Positions 41,791-52,211 of a DNA stretch of 64,000 nt are shown here, piece after piece. The position numbers were made by a program, and so were the translations under genes. Position 1 is the first letter of the stretch. The number at the start of each line of letters is the position of its first letter. The stretch comes from Arabidopsis thaliana (lineage: Eukaryota; Streptophyta; Magnoliopsida; Brassicales; Brassicaceae). The stretch is taken from positions 197,001-261,000 of the forward strand of contig NC_003071.7 of the NCBI RefSeq assembly GCF_000001735.4, written 5' to 3'. The notes under the pieces are model-generated. The model ran no database searches. It was given only the letters and a program-made list of their open reading frames with translations, and had not been told where the DNA came from.

Positions 41791-42718
41791 TCAACCTAGC
41801 CACATAGTGATGGATTGATTAAGGACAACACCTCAGAAAAAGACTTGTCTATGCCATGTATACTTTCGCTAAGAAGTAAGAAGGGAGTGATTTGGCGCCA
41901 GGTAATTGCAATGTTTGAAGCGGTCTTTTTGGGGGTCTAGCTACTTCATCCTTCCAACTGTAGCTATCTTGAGTCTCAGGGAAGATCATAACCATTGTGA
42001 GCTTGTAGAAAAAGGCTTCTACATTGTCACTGTGGGCACTCGTGAACTGCCAGCCAATTTTAGAGGTCTATATAGAATCTTTTTTATCAAGAAAATGTGT
42101 ATAACATATAAGAGCACCCTCAATAGTGTATCTTAGCAAAATCTTAGGATTAAAAGCAATTAAAATAAAGCAAACCAACAATCCAAAGCTAAGAAGTGTA
42201 TTTTTCTTTAGATGTTTTTCTTAAGTTAAGATGTTTTTCTTAAGTTAAGATGTTTATATGTGTTATTTGATGATTGGTTTAAAAAATGAACAAAAATAGA
42301 AGATATTGTTTTAGAAAAAATGAACAAAATAGAAGATATTGTTTTAAAAATATCAATGAAAGTCACAGCTGGCAGGAAATCTACGGTATCGTTATCTGGT
42401 GGACTTTTCGGCATTCAAGGAACAATACATCATATCAACAAACAATAATTATGGTTTGTTTAAGGTTTAAATTAAAATTGATGTATGCATTTGTCTACTC
42501 TAATCCTTATCATTGATTCATTATATGCTTCTTTTTTTGTTGGTAAAACCATTATATGCATTTTGTCAAACCTATCCTTATCTTAATAACAAACAAAATA
42601 CATTGTATGATAAGAACTTGGACAACGTGAAATATGACTCATTCTAAATATATTAGCAGTAGATATCAAATAAGTATAAAACCCGGCTCATCTATTTTAC
42701 GTCTAAACCGTTACACAC

Positions 42719-42737
42719 TCTATATATAAACGAAGGA
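42719..42737 (+). promoter_or_regulatory. TATA box region of MLP329
   Basis: CTCTATATATAAACGAAGG about 80-95 bp before the MLP329 ATG; counterpart of the element at 38896. Confidence 0.75.
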
Positions 42738-42814
42738 AGATCACACGTGAAAATAGTCATCAACCAAAGTAAGAAGCGCACACACACAACATATTTCTTT
42801 CACTACCCAAAGAG

Positions 42815-43349
42815 ATGGCGACATCGGGAACATATGTGACGGAGGTTCCATTGAAAGGATCGGCGGATAAACACTACAAGCGGTGGAGAGATGAGAACCA
42901 CCTCTTCCCCGATGCCATCGGCCACCACATCCAAGGTGTCACTGTCCACGACGGTGAATGGGACTCTCATGAAGCCATCAAGATTTGGAACTATACATGC
43001 GGTAAAAATACATTTATATGGAATCCAAAGAATGGTGCTAACTTAATGAATGAAACAAATATGTACGCATATATGTGCAGATGGGAAACCGGAAGTGTTC
43101 AAGGAAAGGAAAGAGATAGACGATGAGAATATGGTGATAACGTTCAGAGGACTAGAAGGTCACGTCATGGAGCAGCTTAAAGTGTATGATCTCATATATC
43201 AGTTCAGCCAAAAGTCTCCCGATGATATCGTATGCAAGATCACAATGATTTGGGAGAAGCGAACCGATGATTCGCCTGAGCCTAGCAACTACATGAAGTT
43301 CCTCAAAAGCGTTGTTGCTGACATGGACGAGCATGTTCTCAAAGCCTAA
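42815..43349 (+). CDS. MLP329: Major latex protein-like 329 (Bet v 1 fold)
   Basis: 151-aa MLP/PR-10-like protein (At2g01530). Exons 42815-43001 and 43081-43349, same intron position and phase as MLP328, with a 79-bp intron and an ordinary TGTGCAG acceptor. Differences from MLP328 are scattered substitutions (for example KSVVADMDEHVLKA against KSLAADMDDHVLKA). The 3' UTR begins with a run of ATC triplets (about 43378-43400). Probably shares the MLP328 ligand class and tissue pattern because the promoter-proximal block is conserved. Confidence 0.95.
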
Positions 43350-43526
43350 ATCCCTTTCGAACCATCGTCATCACCTATCATCATCATCATCATCATCATC
43401 ATACATCTCCCTTTGTGTGTGTACTTGTATGGGTGTTTGAATCTTTCATTTGCGTAGTACAAAATCATTTTTAAATAAATTATGGTTTGAGTATACAGAT
43501 GTTACAATGGGCCTGGGCTAAGCAGA

Positions 43527-43609
43527 TATCTCAAATTATCCAAATGTTTTTCTTGATCATGCCATTGAAATGGTCATCAAGAAAACACACTTAATTGCTT
43601 ATACATATA
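43527..43609 (+). repeat. Copy of CAR10 3'-flank sequence
   Basis: ATGCCATTGAAATGGTCATC and AAGAAAACA(c/t)ACTT...TTGCTTATACATAT match 45148-45230 in the same orientation, about 1.6 kb apart and on either side of the Helitron. Confidence 0.75.
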
Positions 43610-43846
43610 TCGAAATAACTACAAAATTACAAATCATTCACAATAGAAAGGATAAAATAGTTCACTAAGTGACAAAAAATTTAAACGTCAGTCATACCCA
43701 AAATTTAGTCGTAACCGTATTTCAGAGAGTACCCGAACCGTTTTCAAAAAAGAGTAAATAATATTGCATATGAAAAAATTATAACATATTTTTATCTTAT
43801 TAAAAGCAATAAAAAAAGCTCGATGATACGTAAAGTTTTGCGTCTA

Positions 43847-44923
43847 TCTTATTATATAAAGTATGGTTTTCAAAGTTGCTAATTCATAGAATTTTGCCAC
43901 GTGTCAAGTCAAACAATCAGATGTTTATATGTGTCATTCCAAATTTTACTTTTTTATTCTCTAAAAAAATAAAAAATCTTAAAAAGTAAACAAATTTACA
44001 TATACTAATTTATATGTCTATATATTTATAAACAATTTACATTTATTCAACAAAAGGAAAATTAACAAATTTGTCTTTAACTCATGTAATCATAAGTGAA
44101 AAATAAAACGATCAGATGTTTACATGTGTCATTCCAAATTTTACTTTTTTATTCTCTAAAAAAATAGAAAATCTTAAAAAGTAAACAAATTTACATATAC
44201 TAATTTATATGTCTATATATTTATAAACAATTTACATTTATTCAACAAAAAGAAAATTAACAAATTTGTCTTTAACTCATGTAATCATAAGTGAAAAATA
44301 AAACATTTTGAGAAAAATAGCTTAGCTTATAGGATTTAACTTTTCATTTATTTTTATTTATTAATTTTAACTCATTTAATATTAATTTGCATGATGTAAA
44401 ATTAACTTACAAGATTACGACATATATACAAAATATATTTTCAACAATGTTTGGTTTCTAAATATTTTTGTGGATTTCTTTTTTTATTATTAATTATTAG
44501 CCCTAAGCGTTTGGGTATTCGGATCGGGTATTTCGGGTTTGGATTTTTGGGTTTAGAAGTTTAGGACCCGTTAAGGTAATTTAAGATTTTAGGTCGGGTT
44601 CGGGTTCGAGTTTATTTATATATTGAAATATCAAATTTTGTGTGCAAATCTATTAAATTACTTGAAAATTTCAAAAATTCCCAAAACAACACGAGTAGTT
44701 TTGCTTGAATATATCTAAAAATACACAAAATAACTAAAATATCAAAAACATCCTAATATTTTCTATATATAAGTATAAATATAACTAATATATACTTATA
44801 TTTGAGATATGTTTGAATACCTATTCGGGTTCGGGTTCAAGTTTTTCGGGTTTTGAAGTTTAGACCCGTTCGAGTATTTGAAAATTTTGGGTACACCCGC
44901 CTAAATAGGCGGGCCTTATCTAG
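43847..44923 (+). mobile_element. Non-autonomous Helitron, ~1.08 kb
   Basis: The left end starts TCTTATTATATAAAG after a host A. The right end is CTAG before a host T, preceded by a hairpin CCCGCCT-AAAT-AGGCGGG (44896-44913) at the usual distance. The interior has no Rep/helicase ORF. It contains a 195-bp tandem duplication and a CGGGTTCGGGT-type degenerate array (44510-44880). Confidence 0.7.
43917..44305 (+). repeat. 195-bp tandem duplication inside the Helitron
   Basis: The sequence starting TCAGATGTTTATATGTGTCA at 43917 is repeated from 44112 (TCAGATGTTTACATGTGTCA) and runs to CATAAGTGAAAAATAAAAC. I count only a few substitutions, so the duplication is young. Confidence 0.9.
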
Positions 44924-45296
44924 TTCTTAAATATATTGTAGTTATTAAATAACCATAAAGCATATTTAACCGTAATCGTTGTAACCATAACTGTATTCAA
45001 CTGTAATCTTAACCGATGGTTAATAAACACCGTGGTCATGCCTACGCCTACGTCATAGAAGAGAATGCAAATTGCAAAAGACAAAACAAAATCAAAACAG
45101 AAAGTGAGAAATCAAAAAGATATTCAAATGAAAACATACAAAAGAAAGTCTCAAATTTTCCAGCTTTTCTTCTTGATTATGCCATTGAAAATGGTCATCA
45201 AGAAAACATACTTGAGTTGCTTATACATATGGAAACAACAACAACAGATTGATACACAACAACAAAAAAAGAAAGAAAGAAAGAACAATAATAAGT

Positions 45297-46233
45297 TTAG
45301 GTAGAGGAAGAGCCTCCACCTTTGGAAGAGGAAGTGATACCTCTGCAACCAGCACCTTCATGCCATTCAAGCATGATCTCAATCTCGCCACATTCGACAT
45401 TGTTAAGTCTAAGGATCAAGTCTTGTGTGATCTTACCATTGTTCCAAACAATGCTACTCTCATCAGATAAACAATTGTGCCTTGATGGTTGAACCCTTTT
45501 GATAGCACACCCATTAGGTAGCCTCAAAAGCTCCATCCCCATTTTCAAAGCCTCTAAGTATGGTTGAATGTCTATGTTCGCATCTCCCATTTTGTCATCT
45601 CCTGTGAACTTGTCCCAATCAAACACTGTCTGAACGATTTCAACAAAAAAACAACAATGTTATCCCCAAGAACAGAACAAAACAAGATTTGTCTTTTGTC
45701 TGAATCAAAAGAGAGAATCTTTTTAAGTTTACCAAGCGGATTGGGACATTAGGATCTTTGATAGCAACAGTCATTTCTTCATTCCATACTGGGTTACAAT
45801 TTTTTTTCACCACACGTGTCTTCAATGTCTGAAAGATTTCATTTTTGGTTTTGTATTAGACAAAACAAAACAGAGGATTTGAAGAAAACCCAAAGCAGAG
45901 GAAATAAAACAGAGGATTTGAAGAAAACCCAAAGCAGAGGAAATAAAAACAGAGGATTTGATAAAAAAAACCAAAGCAGAGGAGATAAAACAGAGGATTT
46001 GAAGAAAACCCAAATCCTGAATCTATATGAACAATTCAGGAACAGAGAAGAATCGTTATTCGGAGACTTGATTCATATAAGGCAATTTGTTCTCTATCGA
46101 TTTCAAGGAGAAATGGAACCTGATCGGCGACGTTGAGAACGATGTAAGGATCGCTGCTACGATGGTCGCGAATGGCGAGATTAATCCCTCTCTTGACGTG
46201 GATCGTGAGCAATCCAAGAGGCTTTTGATCCAT
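45297..46233 (-). CDS. CAR10: C2-domain ABA-related protein CAR10
   Basis: 180-aa small C2 protein (At2g01540). CAR proteins bind phospholipid membranes in a calcium-dependent way and bring ABA receptors (PYR/PYL) to the plasma membrane. Exons 46120-46233, 45733-45828, 45297-45629, sum 543 nt. The single C2 domain fills most of the protein: LLTIHVKRGINLAIRD (strand 1), SSDPYIVL (calcium-loop Asp), NPVWNEEMTVAI, and FDWDKFTGDDKMG (second calcium loop with several Asp). The plant CAR insertion VVKKNCNPVW region is present. The C-terminus is Ser/Gly-rich. Intron 1 carries a minisatellite. Confidence 0.94.
45866..46015 (+). repeat. 39-41-bp minisatellite, four copies, in CAR10 intron 1
   Basis: Units containing CAGAGGATTTGAAGAAAACC start near 45871, 45910, 45950 and 45991. 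The third copy is changed (GATAAAAAAAACC). The array lies wholly within the 45829-46119 intron. Confidence 0.9.
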
Positions 46234-46790
46234 TTGAGAAGAAAGACTTTTTGACTAGGTCCGGTGCTGGAGATGGTAAAGGAGGAAGAAGAAAATTTTA
46301 AGAAGAATTTGGAGATGATGCTGAAGATGAATTGGTGCTTGTAATCTCGTCCCCAACTATTCAACACGTTCTCGTTCCCAATTGCTCTTAATTTTTCTTT
46401 TATAAAAAAGTTTAGCGAATTATAGTATCATTTTTTCAAATGATTGGGTAACTTGTTGTTCTTAAAATTTATTTATTCACACTAATCAAAAATGATTAGG
46501 AGTTTAGGACACGAGACTAATCTAATAATCGACTCGAGAGATAAAACAATAGTCATGGACTGAACAAAAGAAATATCTCGTCACAATGGGCTCGACGACT
46601 CCCTTTATAGATAGGAGACTAATCTAATATGGGTCTACTTTTGAACGTCAGTGAAGTATTACTACCAACTTGTAATAAAATCACAATAATGGGCTTGAGT
46701 ACTTGATTAACAGGCCCATTTAAAAGATTTTACGTTTAAGAATCTTTCAAATTTAACAAACAAAGAGATTATTGCATGGAGAGACGGTTT
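46234..46790. other. Intergenic: CAR10 promoter and former upstream region of the 52.5-kb gene
   Basis: CAR10 leader and promoter at the left. The element AATGGGCTTGAG and GGCCCATTT (about 46688-46722) form a site II-like pair. This pair may once have belonged to the gene now separated by the LINE. Confidence 0.45.
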
Positions 46791-46803
46791 TGGTGCTTGT
46801 AAT
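46791..46803 (+). repeat. LINE target-site duplication, left copy
   Basis: TGGTGCTTGTAAT, identical to 52212-52224. It directly abuts the poly(T) (the LINE's poly(A) on the minus strand) that starts at 46804. Confidence 0.92.
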
Positions 46804-46917
46804 TTTTTTTCTTTTTTTTAATAAAATGTTAAATTATACTCAAAAGAAAAAATGTCGGTTGTACAACGAGTGCATCATGGTGTTTAAGAGACTAAGCGTA
46901 GAGCTAAACTTTACAAG

Positions 46918-49900
46918 TTAACTACTAGATTTTAACCAAAACTGAAAGCCTTGGTCATATCTTCTATCACCCATAAGTTTGATTGCTGAAAGTTGATCAC
47001 GTATTTGCTTATCTATCCATCGAACAAGTTGAGCTGCTTGATTCGGGTTGCGCCCATGCTTCCTCCTATTGCGCTCACGCCATATTGCATAGACTGAAAC
47101 TTGAAAGATATACCGTGCGATAAAACTTTCTACTCGATCTTTCCAGTTTTCTTGAATCTTTGTGAGTAGGTGTCGCCAATCCGTAGAGTAGCTTGACTTG
47201 TAGATGCTTTTTGCTGACATTTCCCAAACTTCTGAGCTAAAGCTGCAAGAGAAAAATAAATGATCTCTTGATTCAGTTGCATTTCTGCAGAGAAGACATG
47301 TCCCCTGCAAACCTCTGTTCCAAAGAAGCATTTTATCTCCTGTGGAGAGCCTATCATAAACTGCAAGCCAAACACAAAAAGAAAACTTCGGTGTTGAGTG
47401 AGTGAACCAGACCCCCTTGTGCCAAGGGACCTCGATGCCCATTGTTCTGGTATTGTTCCACGTTTCCTTCGTCGAGAAACAATGGCGGTAGTCATCATTT
47501 TTGCCTTTCCAAAGAGTAACGTCATCATTTCCATTTCTACGTTGTCGTGTGAGTTCAAGAGCCTCCTCCATCTGATTGAGAACATTATCCCTGTGTCGTC
47601 TTTGACGTCTACCATTCCATGCCTCCTCAAGAGTCATCTTTCTACTGATCCCCATATCTATTGTCCCTCTATCTCCAGCAATTTCAACCAGCCTGCCCAA
47701 GGTAGACCAGTCATCATACCAGAAAAAAGTGTTGCGGCCAGTGTTTACTTCTTTTTTGCAAAACTGCTTCGCCATATCCTTGAACTTGATAAGTTTTCAC
47801 CACATCCATGAACCTTTGCTTGTCGATTCTTTGATAGACCAAAAACTTTCCGTGTTTAAAAGATAAGTCTCAACCCATTTTACCCACAAAGAATCTCCTC
47901 GAGAGAGTATCCTCCATATCAGCTTTAAACAACTCACATCATTCGCCTCCTTTATAGACCTTAAACCGAGTCCACCTTCTTTCTTCGGCTTACAAACATC
48001 GTCCCAAGCTACCTTAGCTTTGTGAGAATTTAAATCCGGACCAGACCAGAGGAAAGTAGAACATAACTTATCGATTTCTCTGATACATTTTCGCGGGAGC
48101 CGGAACGCAGCAAGCCAAAAGTTACAAATGCTCCATAGGACCGAGCTTATCAAGTTTAAGCGACCGGCGTAAGAAAGAAATCTAGCTGTCCATGACCCAA
48201 TCTTCTTTTTAAGCTGTTCTATGAGAGGTAAGTAATCTGCAGCGGTTAGGCATTTGGTTACTAGAGGGAGTCCCAAATACCTCACCGGTAGAGTCCCTAC
48301 ATCAAAACTGAACCGGTCTTTGATCCATTGGTGAGACACTTCTGAAGTTCCCGCTAGATATATGGTTGTCTTCTCCATACTAATTTTTAAACCTGAACTT
48401 TTAGCAAAAACGTCAAAAACTTTCACAATACCCTCTATAGATCAAACTTTTCCGTCCGAAAGGATCATGAGATCATCAGCAAAGCTCAAGTGGGACAGAC
48501 CAATACTTTTACACCGCGGGTGGTAGCCAATTTGCTTTGCTTCTGTTGCTTGATCAAGCATTTTTGATAGAACATCCATGCTTATAACAAATAGATAAGG
48601 GGAAAGAGAGCAACCCTGACGTAGACCTCTTGAACTTTGAAAATAGCCTGCCAATTCTCCATTGACTTGCACCGAAAAAGAAGCCGTAGTAACACAAAGC
48701 ATAACCCAATGAACAAACTCCGGTGGAAAGTCCAAAGCCGACAAAACGTTTTTAAGAAATGACCACTGAACAGAATCAAAAGCCTTTGAAATGTCGATTT
48801 TAATAGCACATCGACCCGAAATTGTGTCCTTGTGATAGTCCTTTACTAACTCTGTGGCTAATAGCAGATTCTCAATTAGGAGCCGGTCTTTTACAAATGC
48901 AGATTGGTTTCCCGCGATGAAATTCGGGAGAACATGTTTCAATCTATTTGCAATGATTTTTGAGATGACTTTGTAAATGACGTTGCAGCACGATATCGGT
49001 CGATAGTCTTTCATTTCTTTCGCCTCCAGTTTCTTTGGGATGAGAGCTAGAATGGTAGTATTAACACCCTTTGGTAGAAAACCCTTTTCAAAAAACGATT
49101 TGACTGCCAAAACAAATTCCGCACCAATTATATCCCATGCCCGCTTGTAGAATTCAGAAGTGTAACCGTCTGGACCCGGAGATTTATCATTTGGCATTGA
49201 GAATAAGGCTCCCCTTATCTCTTTTGCTGAAACTGATGCAGTGAGCATATCCTTTTCCGCTGGGGAACAATGATAAGGCAATAGAGATGTTAATTTCTCC
49301 ACTGTTATTCCCTCATAATCATTCGGGATTAGCTGAAGAAATTCTTGAAAAAACCTTTCAGTCTCGTTCTTGATATCATCTTTAGTTGTGGCAGTACTAC
49401 CATCTTCCTTCTGAATTTCGCGAATAGAGTTTTGAGCTGCTCTAGCGGTTGCTGCGCGATGGAAAGTTTTGTTGTTTTTATCCCCAACCTTTAACCAATG
49501 AAGCTTTGATACCTGCTTAAGATACTTCTCTTCAATGCTAGCTATCCTGTCCCAACGAACATAAGCTTCCGATTCTATTTCCATGGCTCTTTGAGATGGA
49601 TTTTGTGAATTACTCTGTTGCGCCTGACAAAGACTGAGATAGGCTTCTCTCGTCCTTTTCACCAAATTTCCCATTTTTTCCTTCGCCAAGCCTCGAAGTT
49701 TTGGTTTAAGAGCCTTGAGCTTCTTAGTGAACCGGAACAGGGACGACGTGGACATGTGTATAGGCTCTGTTTCTCTCCAAAAATTTTCCACCAAAGGTTT
49801 AAACTCCTCCATATCGGCCACAGCATTCACAAACTTAAAAGGCTTATTTCCTCTCACTTGTGCACCAGAGTTCATATTTAAATTGATACGACACCGTAAA

Positions 49901-50589
49901 TGGTCAGAACACCCTCCCGCTTCAAAAACATTATAAGATTGTGGGTAGACCATCTTCCAAGCCTCATTCACCATAACTCTATCCAGTTTTTTCCAAATTG
50001 GGTCATTATCTCTCTTATTGCACCAAGTAAAAAGGGGCCCGTGAGATGCCAAGTCTGAGAATGAGCAGTAGTTCACCAAAGACTGAAAATCTCGCATACC
50101 GGAGGTAACTGCTGGGTGATCTTCCATTCGAGAGTGCTCATCCATATCCAAAATCTCATTAAAATCTCCAAAAATTATCCATGGTTTATCACGAATGATC
50201 GGAGAGTCCATATGGTCTCGAAGATCATTCCACAAAATCTTTCGTTCCTCTGCAAAGTTTGAAGCATATACAAAAGAGTAGAAAAATTCTTCTTCTTGGC
50301 TTTCTAGTTTCACCGAACAAGTTATCAACTGGTCACTCTTGTAAAACGGAGTAAACCTTACATTCTCCCTCCACACTACCCAAAGACGACCTCTTCTATT
50401 AAACTCATAGTTAGTTAGCATGGACCAATCCTTGAACAACTTAGAACCCAACCACTGTGAATTTTCCTCCTTAACTCTCGTCTCAATGAGACAACCAAAC
50501 TGAAAATTCTGCTCGTCCACCCATTTCTGAATTACGGAATGTTTATTTGATTTGTTGAGGCCGCGAACATTCCAAAAGAAACCCGACAT
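46918..50589 (-). pseudogene. LINE ORF2: endonuclease/reverse transcriptase, two in-frame TGA
   Basis: One frame of 1,224 codons from ATG 50589 to the stop at 46918, broken only by TGA codons 716 (48442-48444) and 931 (47797-47799). The N-terminus is an APE-type endonuclease (FFWNVRGLNKSN, GDFNEILD, SDHLRCRI). The reverse transcriptase follows (GPDGYTSEFYKRAW, SIGLSHLSFADDLMILSDG with the catalytic FADD), then a thumb-like region and a zinc-binding zf-RVT domain (CLLCRNATESRDHLFFSC). The first TGA falls about 12 residues after FADD, so translation would end before the thumb and zinc region. No frameshift is present. Confidence 0.92.
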
Positions 50590-52049
50590 TAATGATGTTT
50601 TGGAGGGAGCCCTTTACTCTGATCTTTAGGATTATTCCTAGTAGAAGGGTTTGATAATACTTTATGTGCTGACTTTGATCCCCTAGGCAAAGAATGACGC
50701 AAAATCATCTCCTTCTTTGCTAGTCGATTCTGATTTTCTACCTTTTCCTGAGGCGGGTCTTGAGTTGAGTTTTGTGTTTCCTCCGCTTGTTTCTCAACAC
50801 TATCCGCTGTTATGATGTCCTCTCCACTTTCATCCTTACCATTCAGAGCAGAGTAACTATTTGATAGAATAGAGACCTCCCCAAATTGTAAACCTTCTTG
50901 CTTTTTCGGTGGACTACGACCAAATTTAGGGGTAATCCATGACTCAGCTCCTTTCTCTTCTTCCTTACCATCTTCAGAGATTGGTATGATTGGTATATTC
51001 TCTGTCACACATTCTGCAGTCACAGAGGCTGCAGTCTGAGAATTAGACAAGACCTGACCCGTCTCTGTTTCTTCAACATGAATTGGGTCTGGATTTGGCG
51101 TGTCTCGAGAGCAGGTTTTTAAGGCAGAGAGACAAGAGTCACGGAGGTGACCCCATTTATCACAACAACTACATCTTGGTGGTAACCAAGGGTAGGAGTA
51201 TTTTATCACTGCAGCTAGTTCTCCCTCCTCCTCGCCGGTAAACACAAACTCCTTAGGTAACTCTTTCGTTAGGTCCGCTTCCACCAGCAACTGAGCTTCA
51301 TCGAAACTCGAACAAGATTCAGTCTTGGGGTGCAATCGAATTGGCTTACCCACTGCACTAGCCAAAAACTCAAGACCTTTATCAGTGAATAGTGATGGAG
51401 GAACATCCGTTAAAGTGATCCAGAGCTGAATTGACTTCATAGCTGGCTGAGTTTCTTCCGCAAAAGGAGACCACTTTGACACCACCATTGGCAAATCCAT
51501 GATATTCCACATGCCTCTGTTTAAAGCTCTTCGTCGCATGGCTTCGTTTCGGATACGAAACTTTATCGTCGAGTCATTGACGGCATAAACATCAATCAGA
51601 TTTGACTTGTCCCCCAATCTCCAAATTTTATTAACGATCATGTGAATTTTCCCAACGTGTGGGGCCTTTGCATTGAGAAAGTGACCAATTAGAAAATCTT
51701 CCCATAGTGGTTTAGCACCGAGAAAGACCTCTTTTGGTACTACCACCGTCGCTTGACCATCAACTTCTTCCGATACGAACTTTTGTTGAGTGAAGGTGTG
51801 TTTTCGAGCAGCGTTTACCCACGATTTCTTCGCAGGCGGATGTGACATCCTTTGAGTCGTCTCTAAAGCACTCTGACTGAGTGCAGGAAACTGGTCTGAA
51901 TCTGAGACAAGTAAAACCCTATATGTGCTTTGGTTTGAAACGATGAGATCACCGTCCTGTCTCTCCAAAGAGACCGGAGAAGATACAGGAGACCCCTCTC
52001 GCAACGGAACCTCTCCGGAGAGGCCTGGAGGAGCCGCCGCCGGCAGCAT
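50589..52049 (-). CDS. LINE ORF1: gag-like RNA-binding protein
   Basis: 486-aa intact ORF. It has the plant LINE ORF1 layout: a DUF4283-type domain (about 80-270, with KIWRLGDKSNLIDVYAVND and GMWNIMDLPMVVSKW) followed by a CCHC zinc knuckle CSCCDKWGHLRDSC (C-x2-C-x4-H-x4-C), then a charged, low-complexity C-terminal region. It would bind LINE RNA to form the retrotransposition particle. The stop TAA overlaps the ORF2 ATG by one base (TAATG at 50587-50591, minus strand). Confidence 0.9.
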   Translation of the reverse strand: MLPAAAPPGLSGEVPLREGSPVSSPVSLERQDGDLIVSNQSTYRVLLVSDSDQFPALSQSALETTQRMSHPPAKKSWVNAARKHTFTQQKFVSEEVDGQATVVVPKEVFLGAKPLWEDFLIGHFLNAKAPHVGKIHMIVNKIWRLGDKSNLIDVYAVNDSTIKFRIRNEAMRRRALNRGMWNIMDLPMVVSKWSPFAEETQPAMKSIQLWITLTDVPPSLFTDKGLEFLASAVGKPIRLHPKTESCSSFDEAQLLVEADLTKELPKEFVFTGEEEGELAAVIKYSYPWLPPRCSCCDKWGHLRDSCLSALKTCSRDTPNPDPIHVEETETGQVLSNSQTAASVTAECVTENIPIIPISEDGKEEEKGAESWITPKFGRSPPKKQEGLQFGEVSILSNSYSALNGKDESGEDIITADSVEKQAEETQNSTQDPPQEKVENQNRLAKKEMILRHSLPRGSKSAHKVLSNPSTRNNPKDQSKGLPPKHH

Positions 52050-52155
52050 GCTTGTGAGAAACGTAAGAAAACCCTAGAACGCTTCTTTTTTCGCCCCTGC
52101 CACGTCAGCTGTCCTTCCGACCTAGTAAAGACACCCCTTTTTTAAAACTGGATTT

Positions 52156-52207
52156 CCACGACCACAAGGTTAAGAGCCTTGCGCTCTACCAACTGAGCTA
52201 GATGGGC
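52156..52207 (-). pseudogene. 5' half of tRNA-Lys(CUU) at the LINE 5' end
   Basis: Minus-strand sequence GCCCATC-TA-GCTC-AGTTGGTA-GAGC then CAAGG-CTCTTAA-CCTTG (anticodon CTT), variable loop TGGTC and GTGG. This is the first ~52 nt of plant tRNA-Lys(CUU), with one change in the acceptor strand (A for G at position 5). The T loop, 3' acceptor strand and B box are missing; LINE 5' sequence (AAATCCAGTTTTAAAA) begins at once. Four bases (CAAA) lie between its 5' end and the target-site duplication. It cannot fold into a full tRNA. Confidence 0.9.
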
Positions 52208-52211
52208 TTTG

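Larger units (their letters stand above)
39882..42814. other. 2.9-kb spacer between MLP328 and MLP329, rich in relics
   Basis: Contains a promoter-like relic (about 40640-40725), a 77-bp mini-Helitron (41048-41124), a decayed RNase H domain (41190-41612), a CAR10-like fragment (41741-41790), and the MLP329 promoter. Stretches 39.9-40.6 kb and 41.8-42.5 kb show nothing else I can name. Confidence 0.5.
43350..45296. other. Spacer between MLP329 and CAR10, mostly a Helitron
   Basis: Holds the MLP329 3' UTR, a ~80-bp copy of the CAR10 3' flank (about 43527-43609), the Helitron 43847-44923, and the matching CAR10 3' flank (about 45148-45230). No gene. Confidence 0.55.
46804..52211 (-). mobile_element. 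LINE (L1-type non-LTR retrotransposon), nearly full length
   Basis: 5.4-kb element on the minus strand (At2g01550 region). Limits are given by a 13-bp target-site duplication, with the A-tail (46804-46819) at its 3' end. Two ORFs: a gag-like ORF1 and an endonuclease/reverse-transcriptase ORF2 that overlap as TAATG. The 5' end carries a tRNA-Lys half (52156-52207). The A-tail still shows few changes and the duplication is perfect, so the insertion is fairly recent. It lies between CAR10 and the DUF7054-like gene, transcribed away from the latter. Confidence 0.95.

Noticed and set aside
46918..48426. Two further separate genes downstream of ORF2
   Set aside because: Frame arithmetic shows that both ORFs are in the same frame as ORF2 and continue its domains; only TGA codons separate them.
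47398..49936. Plus-strand ORFs of 70-137 codons in the LINE
   Set aside because: They are shadows of the long minus-strand ORF2 frame.
52156..52207. Functional tRNA-Lys gene
   Set aside because: Only the 5' ~52 nt are present; the T arm, 3' acceptor strand and B box are missing.
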